64,000 nucleotides of DNA, from contig NZ_JAHVAO010000001.1 of assembly GCF_019264345.1 (NCBI RefSeq), positions 372,001-436,000 of the forward strand, read 5' to 3'. Position numbers and translations under genes: made by a program. This DNA is from Marinobacter arenosus (GTDB lineage Bacteria > Pseudomonadota > Gammaproteobacteria > Pseudomonadales > Oleiphilaceae). Shown here in pieces: positions 15,473 through 23,887 of the stretch. The first letter of the stretch is position 1; the number at the start of each line of letters is the position of its first letter. The notes under the pieces are model-generated. The model was not told the DNA's origin. It searched no databases and worked only from the letters and a program-made list of their open reading frames with translations.

Positions 15473-16356
15473 TTTCCCGCGCGCCCACCTATCATAGTAT
15501 TCCAGAACTCTTTGCCAAGTTCGCTCAGCGGGTTCTCGCGCAGGCGAATCAAGTGGATTGGCACGTCGTTTCTTGAGGTAAAGTTCTCTATCACTAACGG
15601 CACCAGATCCTGACACCTAAGTTCAGCCTCGACCATATGAAGTGGTATACGCGCCCAGCCCATACCTGAAAGCAACAATGCCTTTTTCACCTGATAGTCT
15701 TTCACGAACCAACGACGTCCTCCCGGAAGGGTGTTGATGTTGTCGAGAGGGGAAAGAGAGCCAGTATCAGCAACCAGTATATGCGGGCGATTTCGAATGG
15801 CAGCCTGCTTGATCACTTCTTGATGACCAGGGCCTGCAAATTCCGGTGAGGCAACGGTCACCATGGTGACCCTTCCGATTTCAACGAAATCGTAACGACT
15901 GTCCAGCCCGATGTCGGGGCCGATGGCAACGTCAGCCTTCTCCAGATGAAGCAATTCCAGAATCCCCGACAAATGTTCGGTGGAAATCGTTAGCTGCAAG
16001 TCAGGATAGCGGTCGCAGAATGCCTTTATTTCATTCAGCCTGGGTGGCAATGCACACATTGCGCTCATGGATATGGAAAGAGTAGGGGGGGCACCTTTGG
16101 CCAGATGATGACCTAAAGACTCCAGTTTCGTAACTTGCTTCAACAACCGCCTGGCTTCCTGGTAAAAGACTTTCCCTTCTGCCGTCAGGACAGGGCGGTA
16201 TCCCTCTCTGGTGAACAAAAGAAAACCGAACTCGTCTTCCAGGGTTGCGACTGCGGCACTGATTGTTGGTTGAGTTTTATGGATGTGCGAAGCCGCTGCG
16301 CGGAAGCTTCCGTGTTCCACGACAGCAAGAAATGCTTTGAGCTGATCATTCGTCAT
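15469..16356 (-). CDS. LysR-family transcriptional regulator
   Basis: 295-aa LTTR. The helix-turn-helix spans about residues 15-45 (SFRAAASHIHKTQPTISAAVATLEDEFG, family-typical) and a periplasmic-binding-like effector domain occupies 90-290. It converges with the binding-protein gene (4-bp overlap of ends) and is divergent from the TauE/SafE permease gene, the usual layout of an LTTR and its target. An inverted repeat GATAAC-N8-GTTATC lies in the shared upstream region. Confidence 0.9.
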   Translation of the reverse strand: MTNDQLKAFLAVVEHGSFRAAASHIHKTQPTISAAVATLEDEFGFLLFTREGYRPVLTAEGKVFYQEARRLLKQVTKLESLGHHLAKGAPPTLSISMSAMCALPPRLNEIKAFCDRYPDLQLTISTEHLSGILELLHLEKADVAIGPDIGLDSRYDFVEIGRVTMVTVASPEFAGPGHQEVIKQAAIRNRPHILVADTGSLSPLDNINTLPGGRRWFVKDYQVKKALLLSGMGWARIPLHMVEAELRCQDLVPLVIENFTSRNDVPIHLIRLRENPLSELGKEFWNTMIGGRAGN

Positions 16357-16378
16357 GAAAGATATTATCGATCATTTT

Positions 16379-16398
16379 GATAACAATTAATAGTTATC
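16379..16398 (+). promoter_or_regulatory. Inverted repeat in the lysR/tauE divergent promoter
   Basis: GATAAC (16379-16384) and GTTATC (16393-16398) form a perfect dyad with an AT-rich 8-base spacer, fitting the T-N11-A LTTR box. It lies 23 bp upstream of the LysR start and about 75 bp before the permease. Use by this LysR protein is inferred. Confidence 0.5.
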
Positions 16399-16471
16399 CT
16401 CCTATCGTTATACTGGTTAGCCTAAAGATCTTCCAACGCCGACAACATCAGCCATCCATGAGGGGGAATTG

Positions 16472-17194
16472 GTGGAGAGCGAAACGCTTATTCTGCTGGC
16501 CGCTGCATTGATCTCCGGTTTTTCCAAGTTCTCCGTCGGTGGTATGGGCATGCTGATTGTGCCGGTACTGATGCTAGCGTACCCCGGTCCCGAAGCATTG
16601 GGCATCCTGGTTCCCATTTATATCGTCGCCGACCTCATAGCGATTTTCATTTACAGGAAGGCCGTGAACTGGTCGGTGCTTATTCGCCTGTTACCTTTGC
16701 TGATGTTCGGAATGGGAGTAGGGGCGTGGTTCCTGGCCGGTATGAATGGGGATCAGTTTGCCCTTTTAATCGGGTTAAGCATCGTAGGAATGCTGCTTCT
16801 TGGTATCTGGCTGGACCATTACGAAGCAACATTCATGAGACACCCATTCACAGCAAAAGCTGTTGGCTTTGTTGCTGGCGTTATTAGCATGACAGCCAGT
16901 GCAGCCGGGCCCATTCTCAGCCTGTATATCATGGAACAACGATTAGAAAAGGAATCCTATGTGAGCACCCGAGCCTGGTTGTTTCTGGTAATCGACCTGG
17001 CCAAGGTGCCGCTTCTGTACCAACTGGGATTCGTTAACGCTGAAACCACGTGGCTGGGGTTGCAGTCTATTCCGGGAATGCTGGTCGGTGGTCTCGTTGG
17101 TTATCTGCTGTTGAGCAAAATGCAGTTCCAACAGTTTAAATGGCTGATTCGAGTGGTGTCCGCAATTGCCGCAGTTAAAATTTTCTTGTTCTAG
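16472..17194 (+). CDS. TauE/SafE-family membrane permease
   Basis: About 240-aa inner membrane protein with seven to eight hydrophobic helices and the family motifs GFSKFSVGGMG near the N-terminus and GVISMTASAAGPILSLYI in the middle. TauE/SafE proteins move small organic or sulfur anions (sulfite, sulfoacetate and others). The substrate here is not evident; divergence from a LysR gene beside the tricarboxylate cluster suggests an organic anion. The start is GTG 16472 (or TTG 16469), with AGGGGGAA just upstream; neither is secure. Confidence 0.8.
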   Translation: MESETLILLAAALISGFSKFSVGGMGMLIVPVLMLAYPGPEALGILVPIYIVADLIAIFIYRKAVNWSVLIRLLPLLMFGMGVGAWFLAGMNGDQFALLIGLSIVGMLLLGIWLDHYEATFMRHPFTAKAVGFVAGVISMTASAAGPILSLYIMEQRLEKESYVSTRAWLFLVIDLAKVPLLYQLGFVNAETTWLGLQSIPGMLVGGLVGYLLLSKMQFQQFKWLIRVVSAIAAVKIFLF

Positions 17195-17473
17195 AGATGG
17201 CGGGAAAGAAGCCTAAGCGCTAGGCCCGAATCCGCTTGACCCCTTCCTTGATATGAATGGCTTCAAACTGCTTCCCGCTATCGCCCTTGCGTGAGAATCG
17301 CTGCCCAACATCAATCTATGAGGGCGAATTTACCGGCGGGGTTCTGAAATTGTGCCAGAGGGCATAGTTTTTTCGGGCGTTTGACGGGATCATTCAGGGA
17401 TCTTGCCGGATAGCCAGTGTACTCCGACACGCCGTTGAGCGAGTTGAATCGAACCCCCTGACTTCAAGGATGA

Positions 17474-18178
17474 ATGATGACCGAAGGTCCCGTATTGCCC
17501 GCTTCCCGAAAGCGATTGCTTCTCGCTGTTTACCTGGATTTCGTGGTGTATTCTGTGGTCTGGGTGCCGATCGAGTTGATCATCCGGCAATACGCCGAGC
17601 CCGCGTTCTGGTTGGAGTATGTGGTATTCGCCGTATGGCTGATTGTGACCCATCGTCTGGGCTATTCAGCAGGACTGTCCCTGCTGAGTATTGATCGGGA
17701 TGGGTACGTCGACCCGGACGTCAAACGCCGGGAAAGCTGGCTCACCATGCTAATCGGGGTGATGTTTTTGCTGGAAGGTTCCAAGCAGATGGTGCGGTGG
17801 ACTCAGTTTGTGACACCAGAACCCCTGTTTGGATGGATCCCTCCGGAGGGTGTTCAGGTACCCTTCAAAATCACACTTGGGTTGCTCTATGCGTGGGTGG
17901 GGGTGTTGTTCCTGAAGGTGCATAGGGCAGGGTACGTTTTGGGAGTAGCCACCTGTGGACTGCTTCTCCTGTCTCACCTGATGAGCTGGTCGCTCTGGGA
18001 ACAAATGGGCAGCGACGTGTTTGCTGCCCGGCAGGAATTCAGGGGGCAGGACGTGAGTGACGATCAACTCGCATTAGTCCAGGCATTCATCCCTCATCTC
18101 CTCTTGGTTGGAATCGTGCTGCTGGGAGTCCTGGTAGCCTCCACCTATGGACGGTTCAGAAGTGTGGAGCACCAGTGA
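17474..18178 (+). CDS. RDD-like integral membrane protein
   Basis: 234-aa protein with about five hydrophobic helices. The N-terminus (ASRKRLLLAVYLDFVVYSVVW) has the Arg then Asp placement of RDD-domain proteins in the first helix, followed by a second helix and a GYSAGLSLLSI loop, but the match is partial. The C-terminal half has two or three further helices with no recognised domain. It starts with ATG 17474 after AAGGA and stands alone. Of the 279 bases before it, only a weak GCCTA/TAGGC hairpin at 17211-17225 was noticed. Confidence 0.65.
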   Translation: MMTEGPVLPASRKRLLLAVYLDFVVYSVVWVPIELIIRQYAEPAFWLEYVVFAVWLIVTHRLGYSAGLSLLSIDRDGYVDPDVKRRESWLTMLIGVMFLLEGSKQMVRWTQFVTPEPLFGWIPPEGVQVPFKITLGLLYAWVGVLFLKVHRAGYVLGVATCGLLLLSHLMSWSLWEQMGSDVFAARQEFRGQDVSDDQLALVQAFIPHLLLVGIVLLGVLVASTYGRFRSVEHQ

Positions 18179-18531
18179 CCTGCGCTCGAATTTCACGTAA
18201 CGCGACAACAGGCTTCTTTGAGGATCAACATGAAAATGCGTATTCGAGGATAGGGCGCTTACCCCTATTTTCACAGAAAGCGCTAAATTCCTCTCCCGGC
18301 TTATGGCCCCTGCGAGGGCTTACAAGCTCCTGCGGGAATATGCGATGGAGCCCCTCGGAGGGACATGTGTCTCGTGGGCTTCTAGGCCTTAGTCAGTTGA
18401 AATGGCAGTCATTTTTTCGATGAGGGCCGAGGAACGATGATGACGAAGGCGCCTGTAGTGCGAGTTAAAACCAATCATCTATAGTGATAAGTAAGTCGTA
18501 TTACCTCCTAGCGCTTGGTAGGGGAAAAGCC
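18179..18531. other. Intergenic region with an IS-end-like repeat
   Basis: No supportable gene in these 353 bases. The only structure noticed is TCACAGAAAGCGCTAAA at 18271-18287, a divergent copy of the repeats near 19.4 and 29.85 kb. Confidence 0.6.
18271..18287 (+). repeat. IS-end-like repeat, divergent left copy
   Basis: TCACAGAAAGCGCTAAA matches 14 of 17 positions of the reverse complement of the repeat at 29868-29884 and 14 of 17 of the copies at 19424 and 19484. It may mark an older or outermost left end of a mobile element. Confidence 0.45.
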
Positions 18532-19356
18532 ATGAAAAAAATAGTCCTTAAAGTCGTCACCTTTCTTGGCGTTCTTTCATGTTTTGGACCCGTGAACGCG
18601 ACGGAATCAAGAACCCCGCTGGTTCCGCTTCCTTCTATCGACGACTTTACTGATGGCGATGGTTGGGGTGTGGGGCTTGGGCTAGGCGTTGAATATGAGT
18701 CTGCTTATGAGGGTTCGGACGAATTCGAGCTTGAGATCGATCCGGCTGGGGGTGTTCAGTGGCGAACTGGCGACCATATTTTTTTCTGGGCAGGTGAAGC
18801 CATTGGGTGGCGAACCTTGGCCAGGGATGCCTGGTTGTTTCAAACCTCTTTAGGCTACGAAGAAGGTCGTGAAGAGGGCGATTCAGACGATGGCAGACTG
18901 GATGGGTTAGGCGAATCCAATTCTGGGGTGACATTGCTGTTGGAAGTGCGTCATGCCCTTACAGAGGATTGGCGCTACTTTTTAGATGGCCGTGTATTAA
19001 CAGGAGAAATCGGTACGCTCGGTATTTTCGGCGCAGGAACATGTTTGGGGTGCAAACCTAACGGCACTGGCTGGGAAGTTGGCGCTGTTGTCACGTTCCA
19101 CGATGGTAAGCTAGCCAACCGGGACTTCGGTGTGGACGCACAGCAATCCATAGATTCAGGTCTTCCAGAAACCGATGTCGACAGCGGCTATAGATCAACT
19201 GGCTTCAATGTTAACTATCGGAATTACTTAAACGAGAACTGGCAGGTCTTCGGTGAAGCTCTTTACGAAGTCTACGGGAGTGACGTTTCAGATAGCCCGA
19301 TATCTCGGAATGATTACGAAGCGGAGATCGGTGTTGGCTTCATTTATGTTTTTTGA
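18532..19356 (+). CDS. MipA/OmpV-family outer membrane protein
   Basis: 274-aa outer membrane barrel from ATG 18532, with AGGGG upstream. The signal peptide ends near residue 24 (VNA-TES). The mature N-terminus WGVGLGLGVEYESAYEGSDEFELEIDP is the MipA/OmpV hallmark, and the last strand YEAEIGVGFIYVF ends in Phe as barrels do. A Cys pair (CLGC) occurs near residue 183. MipA proteins interact with murein machinery or act in stress; this one has no informative neighbour. It lies between two groups of IS-end-like repeats. Confidence 0.85.
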   Translation: MKKIVLKVVTFLGVLSCFGPVNATESRTPLVPLPSIDDFTDGDGWGVGLGLGVEYESAYEGSDEFELEIDPAGGVQWRTGDHIFFWAGEAIGWRTLARDAWLFQTSLGYEEGREEGDSDDGRLDGLGESNSGVTLLLEVRHALTEDWRYFLDGRVLTGEIGTLGIFGAGTCLGCKPNGTGWEVGAVVTFHDGKLANRDFGVDAQQSIDSGLPETDVDSGYRSTGFNVNYRNYLNENWQVFGEALYEVYGSDVSDSPISRNDYEAEIGVGFIYVF

Positions 19357-19423
19357 TGTTCCTCAATAGAGAGTTGGGGCAGTTTTCGTTTAGGCGCTTT
19401 CAACGATAAAGTTACCCGCCAAA

Positions 19424-19442
19424 TTCCACACAAAGTGCTAAA
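19424..19442 (+). repeat. IS-end-like 19-bp repeat, left copy 1
   Basis: TTCCACACAAAGTGCTAAA, identical to the copy exactly 60 bp downstream and the exact reverse complement of 29846-29864. Multiple internal repeats at each terminus are known from IS21-family elements; no istA/istB genes are present. Confidence 0.7.
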
Positions 19443-19483
19443 CAAACTTAAAGTAGATTTGAGAATAGGGCACTCATTCCGGT

Positions 19484-19502
19484 TTCCACACAAAGTGCTA
19501 AA
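19484..19502 (+). repeat. IS-end-like 19-bp repeat, left copy 2
   Basis: Second exact copy of TTCCACACAAAGTGCTAAA, same orientation as copy 1. Confidence 0.7.
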
Positions 19503-19771
19503 TTCGTCGTCCGACTCCGAATGCCGAATTGTCTCGCTGGAACTGATGGATTTGAGGAGAAGCAACAGGCCCTGATACCGGCGGAGCGCCTTTAAACAAA
19601 AGCGGACATTCGCGCGCCTCACTTTTGGGTCGGTTTTTGTCCTGGTTTTGGAGCCCGTGGACTGTGTATTGCTGCGTCTCCCGGATCACCCTCAGGAATT
19701 TCCGTGTCACGTAGTCCGATTACCATTCCAATGTCCCAGTCTAACCCCTTGGATCCATGAAGCGTTCAGCA

Positions 19772-20209
19772 TTACGCTTGACTGCATTCTCCTATCGCAT
19801 CCCTCAATTTCTCCGTCAATCCAGTGTTTTCATGTCTTTTTGCAATATAGAACGACACCCCGAGGCGCCCTGCGTACTGCTGATAATAGGTGTACTCATA
19901 GTCCTTCATGAGTGTAGGTACCAGTACTTGAGGGATGGGTACGGCGTCGGCGCGGCCTTTGCGGAGCATCCCTATCGCTTGCTCCCATGAATTGACAACT
20001 ATCACTTCCGCTTCTTCATCCCTCAAAAAAACTCTTAATCCTGCAAAATTACGCAGCATGACGAACGTAAGAGCGGAATGGCGAGTGATAGGCGGAAGCT
20101 CCCTGGTAGAGAGATACACATAATGGTGATGGTGATATAACCATTTCCGAAGATGCACTGAAGGGTGACGTTCCCTCCCCAATTCATTATGTAGTGACTC
20201 AGTGAACTA
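19772..20209 (-). pseudogene. Remnant of a periplasmic amino-acid-type binding protein (SBP_bac_3)
   Basis: An open frame of about 145 codons without a credible start or ribosome site resembles the C-terminal half of family 3 solute-binding proteins: GLRVFLRDEEAEVIVVNSWEQAIGMLRKGRADAVPIP, then YAGRLGVSFYIAKRHENTGLTEKLRDAI. The signal peptide and first lobe are missing; an in-frame TAG lies at its upstream end. A full member would be about 250-300 aa. It adjoins the IS-end-like repeats, consistent with truncation during rearrangement. Confidence 0.65.
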
Positions 20210-20327
20210 TCCTTCGATAATAGCTTTTCATCGCAAGTTCTTGAGGGTCTTTGTTTGTCCTTTGGAGAAGCCCGAAGAAAAGTGCCAGTGGCCAACTTGG
20301 GCCCAAATTCGGTGAGAGGAACACACA

Positions 20328-20726
20328 ATGATTTCCTTCTGGATCAGTGGCTATCGCTTGTTAAAGACAGTCTGGAGAGGCTTGCGACAAGATGCGGAGT
20401 TTCGCGTAATGGTTTTCGTTCTGGCGACCGTCCTACTGAGCGGAACGGGTTTTTATCATACCGTCGAAGGGTGGTCCCTAATTGATTCGTTGTATTTCTG
20501 TGTCATGTTGATGGCCACGATTGGGCTGAGTGACCTTGCTCCCACCACCGATGTTTCCAAGCTTTTCACGATTTTGTATGCCATTCTCACCATTGGTCTT
20601 TTTATAGCTCTTTGTTCAAAACTAGTGATGTTTACAGTGAGCGCTAATCTGAAAGCAGCCGAGAGCATTTCGAGAAAACTTTCAGCTCGTTCGGAAAAGC
20701 ACAAGGAACCCCCTCACGATGAATAG
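20328..20726 (+). CDS. Two-TM ion channel protein with atypical selectivity filter
   Basis: 132-aa inner-membrane protein of the Ion_trans_2 type: helix near 25-43, pore loop near 52-70, second helix near 76-98, then a short basic C-terminal tail. The filter region reads ATIGLSDLAP (63-72), where K+ channels have T-V-G-Y-G-D, so the central GYG is GLS while Thr64, Gly66 and Asp69 remain. It may form a tetrameric channel of altered selectivity or be non-conducting. ATG 20328 follows GAGAGGA. It is a lone gene between a pseudogene and the hydrolase cassette. Confidence 0.75.
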   Translation: MISFWISGYRLLKTVWRGLRQDAEFRVMVFVLATVLLSGTGFYHTVEGWSLIDSLYFCVMLMATIGLSDLAPTTDVSKLFTILYAILTIGLFIALCSKLVMFTVSANLKAAESISRKLSARSEKHKEPPHDE

Positions 20727-21229
20727 ACCAAGTTTGCGACACAAAATTCTTGGCTATTCTGAACCTCAATCAGGGAGTGCCTTGGTGTGCTCTCTGTCCT
20801 TTCGCTCTGAGCCTTGAAACGACCCAGAGGTTGTCTGTCAGTAATCTTATCCGCTGCGCCGTAGCCGCGGGTGGAGTGCGGGTCGCCGCAACCTAGACCT
20901 TTTAAACATATAAGGTCAGGCTTTAGTCGGGAATGGTATTGGCTGAATCCTGCATTTGAACCTTAACTCCTTAGAGCATTGCGCTAACAAGCAACTTGCG
21001 GACTTCAAAGTTCCGAGGATCCGCTGTTAATCCTCCTCGCTCTGTCTCCGACTGTTCTGTGTGAATAGCGCCAGGCTAAAGTTAAACATTCTTGGCTTCC
21101 TACATTTCCCTGATTGTAAGTAGGAAGGAACTCCAATTACGTACCCACCGGGTTTGGGTGGATGACTCCCTCTGCAATGAGTAGTGCTGAATAGGGCTCA
21201 GGATCACCAGCGCCAGCAAGGAGCAGAAC
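20727..21229. other. Intergenic region before the hydrolase cassette
   Basis: About 500 bases with no supportable gene. It holds one arm of the 27-bp direct repeat (20759-20785) and a small inverted repeat GACCTT-N10-AAGGTC at 20896-20917 of unknown role. The promoter of the cassette is presumably here. Confidence 0.5.
20759..20785 (+). repeat. Direct repeat flanking the hydrolase cassette, left copy
   Basis: These 27 bases match 29150-29176 at 24 positions, ending in the shared GGAGTGCCTTGG; the similarity stops abruptly on both sides. The two copies enclose all five hydrolase genes. It could be an integration scar or a repeated regulatory element. Confidence 0.55.
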
Positions 21230-22567
21230 ATGAAACTAAACACAGGGATTTTCATCAGCGCATTAGTATGGCTCATTTTGAGCGCGCCGATATTTGCCAC
21301 CGAAAAAGCACCCCCACCCCCCATGACGCTGATCACCAACGCCTCAATTTTCGATGGTGTTAACGCGGATCTTGCCACCGGCATGAGCGTTCTGGTGGAG
21401 GGGAATAAGATCAGCAAGGTAGCCAAGTCGATACCTGCGCCCGCCGGAGCGAACGTGATTGATGCCAAAGAGAAAGTATTGATGCCTGGGCTTATTGATG
21501 CTCACTGGCATGTGATGTTGTCGGAACCCACGTTCCCTGAACTCATGAGCTCTGACGCCGGCTGGTTAACGTTGCTTGGTGCTCGAGGAGCACGAGATAC
21601 GTTGTACCGTGGCTTCACGACCGTACGCGATGTCGGCGGAAATCCTTTCGCTATCAAGAAGGGCATCGATAAGGGAATGATTGAAGGTCCGCGAATCTAC
21701 CCTTCAGGCCCGAACATAACTCAAACCTCTGGACATTCGGACGGTCGTCATCCCGCTGAGCCCGAGACACCGATTTACCTGGAGCATCAGGATCATTTGC
21801 GAATCGCTGACGGAAAGACGGAAGTGTTAAAGGCTGTGCGGCAGAATCTCCGGATGGGTGCCACGCAAATAAAGCTGTCCGTTGGCGGGGGTGTATCTTC
21901 CAACTACGACCCGCTTGATGTTTCGGAATATACGTTCGAAGAGATCAAAGCCGCCGTGGACGCAGCACAGAGTTGGAACACTTACGTTGCGGTTCACGCC
22001 AATACCGACGCATCAATAAGGACGGCCATTGAGGCAGGTGCAAAGTCCATCGAGCATGGTTTTCTTCTGGAGGAAGACACACTCAAGCTAATGGCCAAAG
22101 AAGGTATCTGGCTGAGCATACAACCGTTGCTCAACGACGAGGATGCGTTCACCTTTACCGGGGAGAACCAGCGCAAGTGGATACAGGTTACTGACGGGAC
22201 GAACAAGGTTTATAAGCTGGCGAAGAAGCACAACGTCAAGACGGCCTTCGGGACGGACCTGCTTTTCGACCCAACCCTTGGACCGAAGCAAGGCAAGTTC
22301 CTCGCGAAACTCAAGAACTGGTACACCCCCTACGAAGCCCTGAAGATGGCGACCAGCGATAATGCTGAGCTGATCAAAATGTGCGGTCCACGCGATCCGT
22401 ATCCTGGTGAAATCGGCGTCGTGAAGGAAGGCGCGTTGGCCGATTTAATCCTGGTTGACGGTAATCCACTTGAGAATCTGGATCTCGTCGCCGACCCGGA
22501 CAAGAACTTCGTTGTGATTATGAAGGACGGCGTGATCTACAAGAACACAGTCAAACAGGGGCCATAG
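21230..22567 (+). CDS. Exported metal-dependent amidohydrolase, prolidase-like
   Basis: 445-aa periplasmic hydrolase of the amidohydrolase superfamily (imidazolonepropionase/Xaa-Pro dipeptidase-like group). Signal peptide 1-23. Metal site residues are visible: H92-W-H94, a candidate carbamylated Lys215 in QIKLSVGGG, His256, His276 and Asp343 in FGTDL. Characterised relatives split dipeptides such as Xaa-Pro, Xaa-Arg or N-acyl amino acids; the substrate here is unknown. ATG 21230 follows AAGGAG. It is the first of five same-strand hydrolase genes, and the next starts two bases after its stop. It is a paralogue of the gene at 27676. Confidence 0.88.
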   Translation: MKLNTGIFISALVWLILSAPIFATEKAPPPPMTLITNASIFDGVNADLATGMSVLVEGNKISKVAKSIPAPAGANVIDAKEKVLMPGLIDAHWHVMLSEPTFPELMSSDAGWLTLLGARGARDTLYRGFTTVRDVGGNPFAIKKGIDKGMIEGPRIYPSGPNITQTSGHSDGRHPAEPETPIYLEHQDHLRIADGKTEVLKAVRQNLRMGATQIKLSVGGGVSSNYDPLDVSEYTFEEIKAAVDAAQSWNTYVAVHANTDASIRTAIEAGAKSIEHGFLLEEDTLKLMAKEGIWLSIQPLLNDEDAFTFTGENQRKWIQVTDGTNKVYKLAKKHNVKTAFGTDLLFDPTLGPKQGKFLAKLKNWYTPYEALKMATSDNAELIKMCGPRDPYPGEIGVVKEGALADLILVDGNPLENLDLVADPDKNFVVIMKDGVIYKNTVKQGP

Positions 22568-22569
22568 CC

Positions 22570-23796
22570 ATGAGAACGATCCAGTCCCACCGGCCAATCA
22601 GCGAGATCCGCGATATTTTCACGTTCTTCCACACACCTGCGAACGTGGTACAGATTCAGGTGGCCAACGATAAAACGCTTTACGCGTGGCAAAATTTGTC
22701 AGCGTTCCAGTACACGATGCAGATCGAACGTGACGGCCCAATCAGCGTCTTCCCCGAGAAAATTGATCCGAAAATCGGCCAGTTCACATTCACACGCCCG
22801 GGTGAACAACCGGAAACGGTCGATCAGCATTTTGATACCAGCAACATGGACGCGTTGCTGGTACTTCATCACGGGTCCGTAGTGTACGAGCGCTACAAGA
22901 CCATGCGCCCCTTCGACAAACACCAGTGGTTCTCCTGTAGCAAGGTCGTGCCAGGCACTATGGTGGAATTGCTTGCTCTGGAGGGCAAGGTCGATCTCAA
23001 GAAGTCAGTGTCAGACTATGTTGCGAAGCTCAAGGGCTCGGCCTGGGACGAGGTGACGGTCGAGGAAACCCTGGACATGGCCACCGGCCTGGATTCCACC
23101 GAGCACGAAGAACCCAACGATGACGCCCGTTCCAACCCTGTCCGTGGGTGGTACAAGTGGGCAGTGAGCATTGGTCTGTTTGAGGACAAGGAAAACCTCA
23201 ACCAATCACCCTACGACGTGTTGCGCAACATGAAAAAGGTGAAGCCTGGCCATACTGCATTTGAATACAACTCCATCAATCCTTTTGTGCTCGAACTGAT
23301 CGTTAATGAAGTGACGGGTCGAACGCTGAACGAAGTGTTTGGTGATCGAGTCTGGCGCAAGATCGGTGCCCAGAATGATGCGTTCGTTGGCGTCACCAAA
23401 TACGGCCTGGGTAACGCTTGGGGCTTTGTAAACAGCACGCTCCGCGACATGGGCCGCTTCGCCATGATCTTCACCCCAGGTTGGAACAAGATCAGCAAGG
23501 AGCAGATCATTCCCGACTCAATCATTAAGGCGATACAGCAGGGCGGCAAACCGGAAATATACCTCAAAGGTTTTGTCGGCAGAGAAATGCAGGAATCGTT
23601 TCCCGACATGCAAGGCCTGGCCAACCGCCACCAGTGGGACATCGTTTTTCCTGATGGCGATTTCTTTAAAGCCGGCGTTGGAGGTCAGGGCATGTATATA
23701 TCGCCTTCGGCGGATACCGTCGTGGTGTGGTTCAGCACCGGCAAGCAAATGGAAGAAGTCATGGCACGTGCGATCGTAAAAGCCATAGGGAAATAA
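22570..23796 (+). CDS. Serine hydrolase, class C beta-lactamase/MlrB-like fold
   Basis: 408-aa protein with the catalytic pattern of the beta-lactamase/penicillin-binding group: S122-C-S-K125 (SxxK), Y233-N-S235 (YxN-type), and a GVGGQGMYISP segment near 364 in place of KTG. No signal peptide is evident, so it is probably cytoplasmic, unlike its neighbours. MlrB, which opens linearised microcystin, and NylB-type esterases belong to this group and are similar in size. ATG 22570 lies two bases after the amidohydrolase stop with AGGGG upstream, so the two are cotranscribed. Confidence 0.85.
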   Translation: MRTIQSHRPISEIRDIFTFFHTPANVVQIQVANDKTLYAWQNLSAFQYTMQIERDGPISVFPEKIDPKIGQFTFTRPGEQPETVDQHFDTSNMDALLVLHHGSVVYERYKTMRPFDKHQWFSCSKVVPGTMVELLALEGKVDLKKSVSDYVAKLKGSAWDEVTVEETLDMATGLDSTEHEEPNDDARSNPVRGWYKWAVSIGLFEDKENLNQSPYDVLRNMKKVKPGHTAFEYNSINPFVLELIVNEVTGRTLNEVFGDRVWRKIGAQNDAFVGVTKYGLGNAWGFVNSTLRDMGRFAMIFTPGWNKISKEQIIPDSIIKAIQQGGKPEIYLKGFVGREMQESFPDMQGLANRHQWDIVFPDGDFFKAGVGGQGMYISPSADTVVVWFSTGKQMEEVMARAIVKAIGK

Positions 23797-23887
23797 TAGA
23801 AGTCAAAAAACCCAGACAGACTTTACCGGCGACTAATATCGTTGGTCAGCCTATACGGGGACAGGCAGCCAGGTAGGGCGAAAAATT

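Larger units (their letters stand above)
19357..19771. other. Gene-free stretch with two 60-bp-spaced IS-end-like repeats
   Basis: No convincing coding frame. It contains TTCCACACAAAGTGCTAAA at 19424-19442 and again at 19484-19502, then about 270 bases without recognisable content that may be decayed transposon DNA. Confidence 0.55.

Noticed and set aside
19424..19502. Two 19-bp repeats at 60-bp spacing as a CRISPR array
   Set aside because: Only two units, no cas genes, and inverted copies 10 kb away fit transposon ends better.
19344..19710. Minus-strand frames across the left repeats as transposase fragments
   Set aside because: Translations show no transposase or ATPase motif.
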